Source: an uncultured beta proteobacterium
Lineage (GTDB): Bacteria > Pseudomonadota > Gammaproteobacteria > Burkholderiales > SG8-39
Assembly: GCA_903859155.1 (NCBI GenBank)
Contig: CAIOLO010000065.1
Span: 1-42,699 of the forward strand
Reading direction: 5' to 3'
DNA length: 42,699 bases
Position numbers and translations under genes: made by a program. The notes under the pieces were generated by a model. That model was not told where the DNA came from. It saw only the letters and a list, made by a program, of their open reading frames with translations, and ran no database searches. Below, one piece after another: positions 35,746 to 42,699 of the stretch; within the stretch, counting starts at the first letter, position 1, and every line of letters begins with the position of its first letter.

Positions 35746-37200
35746 ATGTTGGAACATCCTCTAGTTTTCCTCGACCTGGAGACCACCGGCGCCACGCCCA
35801 CCAGCGATCGCATAACGGAAATCGGACTGGTGGAGGTTGCCAATGGCCGGGTGCTGGACAGCTGGAGCCAGCTGGTCAACCCGCAAGCGCGCATCCCGCC
35901 GTTCATCGAATCGCTGACCGGCATTACCAGCGCCATGGTCGAGAACGAACCCACCTTCGCGCAGATTGCACCGCAATTGTTCGAGCGCCTGCAGGGAAAA
36001 ATCCTGGTCGCACACAACGCCCGCTTCGACTATGGCTTCCTGCGCAATGAATTTCAGCGCCTCGGTCTCAATTATCGCGCCAGGGTATTGTGCACCGTGA
36101 AGCTCTCGCGGGCGCTGTTTCCGCAGCACCGGCGCCACAATCTGGATGCCCTGATCGAGCGGCATGCACTCACCTGCAGCGCGCGTCACCGCGCACTGGG
36201 CGACGCCGAAGTGCTGTGGAGCTTCATCCGCAAGCTCTACGAAGAAGTGGATACGGCAAGCATCAACGCGGCGCTGGCCAAGCAGTATGCTCAGCCCAGC
36301 CTGCCGCCACGGCTGTCGGCGCAGGCCCTGGATGAATTGCCCGACGGGCCCGGCGTCTACCTCTTCTACGGCGAAGGCAACTTGCCCATTTATGTCGGCA
36401 AGAGCGTTGACCTGCGCTCCCGGGTGTGGTCGCATTTCTCGGGCGATCACCGCAGCGGCAAGGAAATGCGCATCGCGCAGGAAGTCACGCGCGTGGAGTG
36501 GATACAGACCGCGGGCGAACTGGGGGCCCTGCTCAAGGAAGCCCGTTTGATCAAGGATCTGCTGCCGGCGCTCAATCGCACCGAACGCCGGCATACAGGC
36601 TATTTCGGCTTTGAGCGCGATCCTTCATTGGACAGCGCGCGTCCGCTGCGCTTGATAGCCTCGGGCACCCTGGAGGCGTCGCGTCTGGAGAATCTCATCG
36701 GCCTGTTTCGTTCCAAGCGTGCCGCCCAGTCGGCCCTGACCGCCCTTGCCGTCGAGCACGGCCTGTGTCCGGCATTGCTCGGCCTGGAGCCGGTCCGCGC
36801 CGGCAATGCGCCCTGCTTTTCTCACCAGATCAAGCGCTGCCGGGGTGCCTGTTGCGGCAAGGAACCGCTTGCCGCGCATAATCTCCGGCTGTTCGAGGCG
36901 ATGCAAACGATGCGGGTGAAAGACTGGCCCTATGCCGGCCCGATAGGCTTGCGCGAGCACTCGGAGCAGCGCACCGAGATTCACCTGTTTGACCGCTGGT
37001 GCCACCTGGGTACAGCCCAGGATGAAACGCAGATCTACGAGGTCCTGGAGGTGCGCGGTGCGCCCATGTTCGATCTGGACATCTACCGCATTCTCGAGCG
37101 CGCCCTGCGCACGCGGCGCAAGGGCCTTGAACTGCTGCAGTTCGGTGCACTCGCCAGCAGTTGGTACCGGGATCGCCCTGCGCGCGCCACGCCCGACTGA
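35746..37200 (+). CDS. DnaQ-like exonuclease fused to a GIY-YIG (UvrC/Cho-like) nuclease
   Basis: A 484-residue fusion. Residues 1-165 are a DEDDh 3'-5' exonuclease with D10 and E12 (FLDLETTG), D95 (AHNARFDYGF), and H148 and D153 (RHRALGDAE). Residues about 198-290 are a GIY-YIG nuclease (GPGVYLFYGEGNLPIYVGKS, then an Arg helix and ALLKEARLIK). A UvrC/Cho-type cysteine segment (CFSHQIKRCRGACCG) follows near 360. The full UvrC C-terminal endonuclease domain is absent. It resembles Cho with an added proofreading-type exonuclease, a known architecture in Actinobacteria and Proteobacteria, and probably acts in damage incision. It is transcribed divergently from the glycosyltransferase gene. Confidence 0.88.
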   Translation: MLEHPLVFLDLETTGATPTSDRITEIGLVEVANGRVLDSWSQLVNPQARIPPFIESLTGITSAMVENEPTFAQIAPQLFERLQGKILVAHNARFDYGFLRNEFQRLGLNYRARVLCTVKLSRALFPQHRRHNLDALIERHALTCSARHRALGDAEVLWSFIRKLYEEVDTASINAALAKQYAQPSLPPRLSAQALDELPDGPGVYLFYGEGNLPIYVGKSVDLRSRVWSHFSGDHRSGKEMRIAQEVTRVEWIQTAGELGALLKEARLIKDLLPALNRTERRHTGYFGFERDPSLDSARPLRLIASGTLEASRLENLIGLFRSKRAAQSALTALAVEHGLCPALLGLEPVRAGNAPCFSHQIKRCRGACCGKEPLAAHNLRLFEAMQTMRVKDWPYAGPIGLREHSEQRTEIHLFDRWCHLGTAQDETQIYEVLEVRGAPMFDLDIYRILERALRTRRKGLELLQFGALASSWYRDRPARATPD

Positions 37201-37233
37201 TCTGTTCGGCTGCCCGGACGCAAGCCTGTTACC

Positions 37234-37881
37234 TCAAACCGCGTCGGGCTGCTTGTCCGGGGCGGCCGCAGCAAACTCAGGCAGTGCATTGCAGGCGGCG
37301 TCGATTCTTACCAGAGTGGGACAGGCGGACAGGTCTGACTTGTATCGCCGCGCGTTGAACAATTGCGGCACCAGGCAGATGTCGGCGATGCCGGGGCGCT
37401 CCCCCATGCAGAAATCGCCCTTGCGCGGCCGGGATGTCACCAGCGCTTCCAGTGCCGCGAGCCCGCTTTCCACCCAATGGCGGTACCAGGTTTTGATCGC
37501 CTCCTCATTCTGGCCCATCCTGTCTTTCAGGTAGCCCAGCGGCGCCAGATTGTTGAGCGGATGGATATCACAGGCGATCAACTGTGCCATGGCGCGGGCG
37601 CGGGCGCGTCCGGCTGCATCGGGCGGCAGGAGCGCCGGTTGCGGGCAGGTTTCATCCAGGTATTCGATGATGGCCAGCGATTGGGTGAAGACGTTGCCGT
37701 CGATATCCAGCGAAGGCACCCGGGCCTGCGGATTCAGCGCCCGGTACTCGGGTTTGAACTGATGTCCGCCATCCTTGATCAGGTGAACGGGAATCTGCTG
37801 GTAGTCGAGCTTCTTCAGGCACAGCGCGATGCGCACCCGGTAGGCCGCCGAACTGCGAAAATAATCGTATAGCTTGAGCAT
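37234..37881 (-). CDS. maiA: maleylacetoacetate isomerase (zeta-class GST)
   Basis: A 215-residue glutathione-transferase-fold enzyme that isomerises maleylacetoacetate to fumarylacetoacetate in tyrosine and homogentisate breakdown. The zeta signature SSAAYRVRIALCLKKL near the N-terminus replaces SSCSWRVRIAL of other members. QSLAIIEYLDETCPQPALLP and the C-terminal PGIADICLVPQLFNARRY are typical. ATG at 37881 has GGAG about 8 bp upstream. No fumarylacetoacetase or homogentisate dioxygenase gene is nearby, so the enzyme may serve another ring-cleavage route. Confidence 0.9.
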   Translation of the reverse strand: MLKLYDYFRSSAAYRVRIALCLKKLDYQQIPVHLIKDGGHQFKPEYRALNPQARVPSLDIDGNVFTQSLAIIEYLDETCPQPALLPPDAAGRARARAMAQLIACDIHPLNNLAPLGYLKDRMGQNEEAIKTWYRHWVESGLAALEALVTSRPRKGDFCMGERPGIADICLVPQLFNARRYKSDLSACPTLVRIDAACNALPEFAAAAPDKQPDAV

Positions 37882-37932
37882 TAGAATCTCCGCGGGGCAC
37901 CATGGTTGTCACGGCGCATATCCCATATCAAG

Positions 37933-37961
37933 AATGCATTTTTGTAATTTGTATGCGTCAA
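37933..37961 (-). promoter_or_regulatory. possible maiA promoter
   Basis: In the AT-rich 117-bp gap, TTGACG (37956-37961) lies 17 bp before TGCATT (37933-37938) on the minus strand. The -10 is poor. Confidence 0.3.
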
Positions 37962-37998
37962 TAAAGCACAATAAATATAAAAAGTTATGAATATGCCA

Positions 37999-39696
37999 TC
38001 AATAAGATACCCGGACATTGAGCAGGGCCAGGCGCTTTTCGGTCTTGATCACCTTGAGCGCGCGCTCGATTGCCGCAGGCAGATCCGCGCCGCTCTCGAC
38101 GTTTTCGGCCCACCCCCTGCTCGCTTCGGCAATCTTGGCAAAATCGGGGGTCGGAGCCAATGAAGTGATGGGCAGCACCTTGAGTTTCGCGGCCTCCCCG
38201 TTCGGATAAACCGCCAGCGCGGCGCGGCGCACCGCATTCCAGACGCCGTTATTCATCACCACGATCAGTATCGGCAGGTCCAGCGCTTCGGCAACCTGGT
38301 GACATGCCACCGGATTGGAAAACAGGTAACACCCGTCGCCCACGCTGGCCACCACCTGGCGGTCGCGATTGGCGAGTTTGGCACCCAGCGCCGCCGGGAA
38401 TCCCCAGCCGAGCCCCCCGGAGAACGCCGGCGTCAGCATGCGGTTGGGGGCATCAGCGTCCATGTAATCGATATCCGCGCCCAGTTCACTGAAATGCATC
38501 GCATCCTTGTCCAGCGCGTCGGAAATGCAGCGGCTGACAAAAGCCGGAGACATTGGCGAACCGTTGCCGCCCATGGCCTTGTTGCGTGCTTCGCTGCGAC
38601 GGTCCTTGTTTTTTGCCGCGATCGCGGCATGGCGCATCCTGGTATCGGGGGCCAGCTTGGCCAGAGCCTCGCCTAGCGCGCTGATGGCGGCAGCCGGTGA
38701 ACTGGTGATCGCCAGATCGTTCTGGAAGCTGTGCACGGGATAACGGGCGAACAATGGATCCGCGCCGATATGGATGACCTTGGCGCCCGGACCAGGCTGA
38801 TGGTTGCGCTGTACCCATGGGACCTGCGAATCGATGACCACTATGACATCGGCTTCGTTCAACCACGGTACCCAGTTGAAACCGCAGTGCATCGGATGGT
38901 CGGTGGGCAGGACATTGCGATTGGCCCAGGGCTCGAACACCGGCAGGCCGAAATCATCGGCCAGTTTGGCGAGGGCCTTGCTGGTATTGCCAGCGGGGTC
39001 GCCGCGCTGGCAGATCAACACCGGGTTCTTCGCTTTGGCCAGCATCGCAGCCGCTTCGCCGATGGCAGCCGGGTCGGGCTGGGCCGGGGCCGGCACCACC
39101 TGACGCGGGCGTCCGGCGGACCAGTTGTCCGCCATGGCTTCGGCCAGGGGCTCGCGCGGCAGCGACAGGAACACCGGCCCGCGCGGTTCTGTCATGGCGA
39201 TGGCGTAGGCGCGGTCGACCAGGTTCTCGATCTGTTCGCCGTAACGCAGTTCGTAATCCCATTTCACGATTTCGCGGATCATGGCGCTCTGATCGCGCAT
39301 CTCCTGGCCGTACTGTATCGGCGACATGCGCGCACCCAGCCGCTGCTGCTCGGTGAGCGGCGTGCGGCCGGCAATCATCACGATCGGAATGTTCTCGGCG
39401 GCCGCGTTCAGCAGACCCATGATGCAATTGGCGAGGCCCACATTGACATGCACCATCACCGCCTGCACGCGGCCGGTGGCGAGGTAGTAGCCATGCGCCA
39501 TTGCGACGGCCGCGGTTTCGTGCGGGATGATCAGCGGCTGGGGCATGGCCGAGCCCTTCGCCTCGCCGACCACATAGGCTTCGATGACCGGGGCGAAATC
39601 GGTGCCGCCGTTGGCGAACAGGTAATCGATGCCGTTGGCTTTGAGGCGCGTCAGCAGGGCTTCGGCGGCCGAGGTCGGCGGGAATGGGGTGGTCAT
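37999..39696 (-). CDS. ThDP-dependent acetolactate-synthase-like enzyme
   Basis: A 565-residue thiamine-diphosphate enzyme of the acetolactate synthase/benzoylformate decarboxylase superfamily. The N-terminal PYR domain has NGGTDFAPVIEAYV and the catalytic Glu60 in LIIPHETAAVAMAHGYYLAT. A central nucleotide-binding domain follows. The PP domain has ThDP motif SVGDGCYLFSNP running to VVMNNGVWNAV. It is probably not the biosynthetic IlvB, which has a regulatory partner and different N-terminus. The substrate cannot be fixed from sequence. ATG at 39696 has GGGAG upstream; the frame is open further back. maiA lies 117 bp downstream in the same direction. Confidence 0.88.
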   Translation of the reverse strand: MTTPFPPTSAAEALLTRLKANGIDYLFANGGTDFAPVIEAYVVGEAKGSAMPQPLIIPHETAAVAMAHGYYLATGRVQAVMVHVNVGLANCIMGLLNAAAENIPIVMIAGRTPLTEQQRLGARMSPIQYGQEMRDQSAMIREIVKWDYELRYGEQIENLVDRAYAIAMTEPRGPVFLSLPREPLAEAMADNWSAGRPRQVVPAPAQPDPAAIGEAAAMLAKAKNPVLICQRGDPAGNTSKALAKLADDFGLPVFEPWANRNVLPTDHPMHCGFNWVPWLNEADVIVVIDSQVPWVQRNHQPGPGAKVIHIGADPLFARYPVHSFQNDLAITSSPAAAISALGEALAKLAPDTRMRHAAIAAKNKDRRSEARNKAMGGNGSPMSPAFVSRCISDALDKDAMHFSELGADIDYMDADAPNRMLTPAFSGGLGWGFPAALGAKLANRDRQVVASVGDGCYLFSNPVACHQVAEALDLPILIVVMNNGVWNAVRRAALAVYPNGEAAKLKVLPITSLAPTPDFAKIAEASRGWAENVESGADLPAAIERALKVIKTEKRLALLNVRVSY

Positions 39697-39990
39697 GGTT
39701 GCTCCCTTGCGGTGTCTCGTTACGGGTGATCTGTTACAGGCGTTGCGCAATTGCCCAGAAGAGGCCGAACTATAGCCGATGTTGGCGGCATCTTCAGAAA
39801 TGCGGACGGTGCAAGTTCGTGCTCATTCTGCTTTGCATTCCATCAAGAATCCTTGAGCGCTTGTCTGCTTCGCAAGGCGAAGGAGGTCAACCTGCCGGTG
39901 CCCGCCTGCCAAACGATTTACCGCATCCCCAAGGGCTCGGCACTATGTGCTGGCGCGAAATGCGAGGGTGGCTGAATCGTCAACCGTCGC
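39697..39990. other. gene-free gap, possible plus-strand gene remnant
   Basis: 294 bp lie between the ThDP enzyme and the monooxygenase gene. An open plus-strand frame (39751-39975) ends LLRKAKEVNLPVPACQTIY, faintly like the C-terminus of ketopantoate-reductase-type proteins. The rest shows no similarity I know, so at best it is a decayed fragment. A TATAGT on the minus strand about 80 bp before the ThDP-enzyme start could be its -10. Confidence 0.25.
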
Positions 39991-41220
39991 TTAACGCAGA
40001 CTCTCCACCGCAAACCCGGCGATCTTCTTATAGTCATCGGACAACGTCCGCAACTCACCCTGGCTGATGTAGTCATCGAGGTTGGCAAACGGCTTGTCGC
40101 CGGTCAGCTCTTCCACTTTGATGTTGATGAAATCCGGTGGAAATTCGCGGTTGGTGCGTACCACCTTTGACGCGGGCGCGAGGCGCGCCGCCTCATATTC
40201 CTTCAGCGCGGCGGGACAATCAGTGGCCTTGGCCAGAATGTCCGCCAGTGTGCGCGCGTCGATCAGCGCCTGCGCGGCGCCGTTGGAGCCGCGCGGGTAC
40301 ATCGGATGCGCTGCATCCCCGAGGAAGGTCACGCGGCCGAAGGTCCAGCGGTCCACCGGGTCCTTGTCCACCATCGGGTATTCGAGTATCTGGTCCGCAT
40401 TGCGAATCAGTTCGCCGACATCGAGCCAGTCGTATTTCCAGTTCTCATAGATGGGCAGAAAATCCTCCAACTTCCCGGTTTTGTTCCAGTCGTTGATCGC
40501 CGCATTTGCGGTCTGGATCTCGGCCATCCAGTTGATCAGTTGATTGCCCTGATCATCGACTTTGTCGATGATCGGATAGATCACGATCTTGCCGGTGCGG
40601 ATCGACCCCACGCGCATATAGGTTCGCCCGGTAAGGATGGGCTTGTGGCGCGTCACGCCGCGCCAGGTGTTGATGCCGGCAAACGCCACCTGTTCATCGG
40701 GATAGTGCTGTTTGCGCAGCGCCGAATTGACGCCGTCGCAGGCGATCGCGACATCCGCCCTGACCGGCGGCAGATCCGCTCCGCTGGAGGTCTCGCGCAT
40801 GCGCAGCGCAATGCCCTTGTCGTCCTGATCCACCCCGAGGCACTGGCGGTTGGTCACGATTCGTGCTTCGCCAAGCACTTTGCGCGCCTCGTCGTAGAGT
40901 ATCTTGTGCAGCTTGCCGCGATGAATGCCGTACTCCGGATAGCTGTAGCCGGCAAACTTGCCGCGCGGTTCCTTGTACAGCAACTGCCCGAAACGGTTGA
41001 AAAAACAACTCTCGCGATTTTCGATTCCTGCCGCCGCGATGGCTTCCTGAACACCCAGTGTGGCCAGTTCGCGCATTGCATGCGGCAGCAGTGTGATGCC
41101 CACGCCGAGTTCCCTGATTTCAGGCGCTGTCTCATACACACGGCAGGAAACCCCCCGTTTGTGCAGGTTCAGCGCCAGGCTCAGTCCGCCGATACCTCCT
41201 CCTGCGATCGCGACTTCCAT
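39991..41220 (-). CDS. FAD-dependent aromatic monooxygenase
   Basis: A 409-residue class-A flavoprotein hydroxylase. The N-terminal FAD fold has AIAGGGIGGLSLALNLHKRG. The mid-region DG motif is AIACDGVNSALRK, and the second FAD motif is VTFLGDAAHPMYPRGSNGAA. Overall it resembles the PhzS/salicylate-hydroxylase-like flavin oxidoreductases. These insert oxygen into aromatic or heteroaromatic rings using NAD(P)H. It starts 11 bp after the cofC stop codon and is probably in the same transcript, which ties it to F420 genes by context only. Confidence 0.88.
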   Translation of the reverse strand: MEVAIAGGGIGGLSLALNLHKRGVSCRVYETAPEIRELGVGITLLPHAMRELATLGVQEAIAAAGIENRESCFFNRFGQLLYKEPRGKFAGYSYPEYGIHRGKLHKILYDEARKVLGEARIVTNRQCLGVDQDDKGIALRMRETSSGADLPPVRADVAIACDGVNSALRKQHYPDEQVAFAGINTWRGVTRHKPILTGRTYMRVGSIRTGKIVIYPIIDKVDDQGNQLINWMAEIQTANAAINDWNKTGKLEDFLPIYENWKYDWLDVGELIRNADQILEYPMVDKDPVDRWTFGRVTFLGDAAHPMYPRGSNGAAQALIDARTLADILAKATDCPAALKEYEAARLAPASKVVRTNREFPPDFINIKVEELTGDKPFANLDDYISQGELRTLSDDYKKIAGFAVESLR

Positions 41221-41231
41221 TGATGACTCCC

Positions 41232-41831
41232 CTATTTGTTCAGTGTCGAAAATTGCCGGTAATTCTCCGGAGTATCCACGTCTCGCGCCAATCCCGGTGA
41301 ACGCACAATGCGCAACCGGGCGTGCGCCTGGCGGGTCAGCGCCCTGTGTTTGCCGAAACTGCCGGGCCCGAAGCGGTAGCGGATTTTACCGGAGGGGCGC
41401 ATGCCAAGGGCATTGCTGCCCTGGCCCAATTCGTCGGGAGCGAGCACCACACCGGCGTGCCGTGCGATTTTCATGACAAGGCCGGCCGCCTCCGCCACCG
41501 TGAGGGCGGGAAGATCGGCATGCAACACCAGTGTCCCCATGGCACCGTGCCGCGCCGCGAACGCCGAGGCTTCGCTGACCGCCCAATTCAGACCGCGACC
41601 GGACTCTCGCAGTGCGCGCACCCCCAGGCGCCGCGCCAGGCCGAGGACTTCCGCGGCACGGCTGACCACAACGATGCGTCGCGGCGGGACGACGCGCCGC
41701 GCGGTGCGCACGACGTGTGCCAGGCTGTCGCGACTGAAGCGCCGCCGCGCCTGCGCGTCGAGAACCGGCGCGAGGCGAGTCTTGCCCTTGTCGAAAGCCT
41801 GCCCCGGAATGATGATCCAAATCGCCCGCAT
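41232..41831 (-). CDS. cofC: CofC-type 2-phospholactate (or analogue) guanylyltransferase
   Basis: A 199-residue nucleotidyltransferase that activates 2-phospho-L-lactate, phosphoenolpyruvate or 3-phosphoglycerate with GTP for coenzyme F420 synthesis. Family blocks are IIIPGQAFDKGKTRLAPVLD at the N-terminus, LVLHADLPALTVAEA with the metal-binding Asp, and GQGSNALGMRPSGKIRYRFG followed by GSFGKHRALTRQAHA. ATG at 41831 is preferred; the frame remains open for 29 more codons into the upstream tandem repeat. It lies downstream of cofD and just upstream of the monooxygenase gene. Which substrate it uses cannot be told from sequence. Confidence 0.88.
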   Translation of the reverse strand: MRAIWIIIPGQAFDKGKTRLAPVLDAQARRRFSRDSLAHVVRTARRVVPPRRIVVVSRAAEVLGLARRLGVRALRESGRGLNWAVSEASAFAARHGAMGTLVLHADLPALTVAEAAGLVMKIARHAGVVLAPDELGQGSNALGMRPSGKIRYRFGPGSFGKHRALTRQAHARLRIVRSPGLARDVDTPENYRQFSTLNK

Positions 41832-41841
41832 TATTATTTGT

Positions 41842-41991
41842 ACGACCGCGCGGCGAAAGGCTTGCCGCGCTGCTTCCAACAGCCGGCGCGAGCTTGTTGC
41901 GACGGCGGTCTCATCCACGACCGCGCGGCCAAAAGCTTGCCGCGCTGCTTCGAACCGTCGGCGCGAGATTTTTGCGTCGCTGGATTCATCT
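41842..41991. repeat. imperfect 75-bp tandem duplication
   Basis: Units 41842-41916 and 41917-41991 match at roughly four of five positions, most strongly over CTTGCCGCGCTGCTTC and GGCGCGAG. The pair fills the cofC-cofD gap and its second unit reaches the cofD stop codon. On the minus strand both units are open in the cofC frame and encode repeats of the type SRR..EAARQAF.RAVV. Confidence 0.85.
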
Positions 41992-42699
41992 ATCGCAGCG
42001 TCCGGGCAAAATCCAGCACCTGCTTGGCGAGCGTGGCGGCGACGGTAGGGTCGATCATGAGTGTGTCGGTGACCAGCGCCCGCATGCCCAGCGCTTCCAC
42101 CGCGGGTGCCAGTCCGGCATCTTCGCGATCGAGCACGAATCCGTCGATCAGCCCCTGGTACTGGCGCGCCACGGCAAGGGCCGAGACCTCATGCCCCAGT
42201 TCCCGGAGAATTTTCGCCGCAGGTCCCTTGACCGCCTTGCCACCGACAATGGGCGAGACCGCGACAGCCGCGACGCGTCGTTCGCGCAAGCGCTGCTCGA
42301 CCCCGGGCAGCGCAAAAATGGGCGCGATACTCAGAAACGGATTGGACGGTGCCAGGATGATCGCCTCAAGATTGTCCGCATCCCAGCAGGCTGCGGCGTC
42401 CGCACCGAGCCGCGCCGCGTCCGCGCCGGCGAAGCGCAGTGTCCGCACAGCAGGTTCGCAGTGCCGGCGGACGAAATACTCCTGAAAGGCAAGCTCCCCC
42501 TGGTCGGTGTCGACCAGGGTGCGCACGCGCTCGTTGCTCATGGGAAGGACCGCGCAGATCAGTCCCAGACGCACGCACAGCGAGGCGGTGACCGCCGTCA
42601 GCGATTCGCCCGCCGCGAGCCTGCGGGTGCGCTCCACATGCACGGCAAGATCCCGGTCGCCGAGGCGAAACCAGGTCTCGCCTCCCAGGCGCTCGGTCA
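41990..42699 (-). CDS. cofD: CofD-type 2-phospholactate transferase, 5' end outside window
   Basis: The enzyme transfers the phosphoacyl moiety from its GMP- or GDP-activated form to the deazaflavin Fo, making F420-0. About 236 residues are visible, starting in the conserved TERLGGETWFRLGDRDLAVH at the window edge; only the N-terminal GG-containing segment is missing. Further family blocks are GLICAVLPMSNERVRTLVDT, AIILAPSNPFLSIAPIFALP and SPIVGGKAVKGPAAKI. The stop lies in the tandem repeat before cofC. Genes for Fo synthase and glutamate ligase should be looked for beyond the window. Confidence 0.93.
   Translation of the reverse strand, partial: TERLGGETWFRLGDRDLAVHVERTRRLAAGESLTAVTASLCVRLGLICAVLPMSNERVRTLVDTDQGELAFQEYFVRRHCEPAVRTLRFAGADAARLGADAAACWDADNLEAIILAPSNPFLSIAPIFALPGVEQRLRERRVAAVAVSPIVGGKAVKGPAAKILRELGHEVSALAVARQYQGLIDGFVLDREDAGLAPAVEALGMRALVTDTLMIDPTVAATLAKQVLDFARTLR

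Noticed and set aside
38731-42485. Several long plus-strand open frames opposite the ThDP enzyme, monooxygenase, cofC and cofD
   Set aside because: Arg/His/Gly-rich translations with no motifs lie opposite well-supported genes.

Overview
The window looks like chromosomal DNA of a GC-rich betaproteobacterium. The main evidence is the run of minus-strand housekeeping genes from 28114 down to 12629: ndk, rlmN, pilW/pilF, rodZ, ispG, hisS, yfgM, bamB, der, hfq, hflX, hflK, hflC, a DUF2065 gene, hisZ and purA. This is the usual betaproteobacterial order, and hisZ implies the short-form, HisZ-dependent ATP phosphoribosyltransferase. I cannot name the genus from sequence alone.

Region 1 (1 to about 11.5 kb) is accessory DNA next to the 3' half of a tRNA-Leu(CAG), a classic integration site. 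Phased short repeats sit just beyond the tRNA. No intact integrase is visible, but there is a frameshifted remnant of a serine recombinase (2653-2918), the 5' end of what looks like an IS21-type element (338-547), and a second 76-bp copy of its start 8 kb away (8513-8588). Cargo: a 5'-3' exonuclease, a secreted DUF3857/transglutaminase protein, a membrane protein with a small partner, and four toxin-antitoxin modules: AbiEi/AbiEii-like, MazEF, BrnTA and HigBA-like. The mazEF pair lies in an 881-bp unit with 28-bp terminal inverted repeats, flanked by a perfect 6-bp direct repeat (ATGCGA) and containing no transposase. It therefore looks like a non-autonomous mobile toxin-antitoxin cassette, and it is the most striking structure in the window.

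Region 2 (11.6-28.1 kb) is core genome: an ACMSD-type amidohydrolase, then the operon-like block listed above. It serves purine and histidine synthesis, FtsH protease control (HflKC), ribosome GTPases (HflX, Der), RNA chaperoning (Hfq), outer-membrane assembly (BamB), isoprenoid synthesis (IspG), cell shape (RodZ), type IV pili (PilW) and rRNA methylation (RlmN).

Region 3 (28.1-37.9 kb) has a candidate small RNA ending in a strong Rho-independent terminator, a QseBC/TctDE-type two-component pair, tilS and accA, a broken DNA-glycosylase remnant, an HNH nuclease, a TPR/SPINDLY-type O-GlcNAc transferase homologue, a DnaQ-exonuclease/GIY-YIG fusion and a zeta-class glutathione transferase (maiA).

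Region 4 (38.0-42.7 kb) carries a ThDP-dependent enzyme and a tight set cofD-cofC-FAD monooxygenase. cofC and cofD are genes for the deazaflavin coenzyme F420, which is uncommon in Betaproteobacteria. cofD runs off the window end, and an imperfect 75-bp tandem duplication lies between cofD and cofC.
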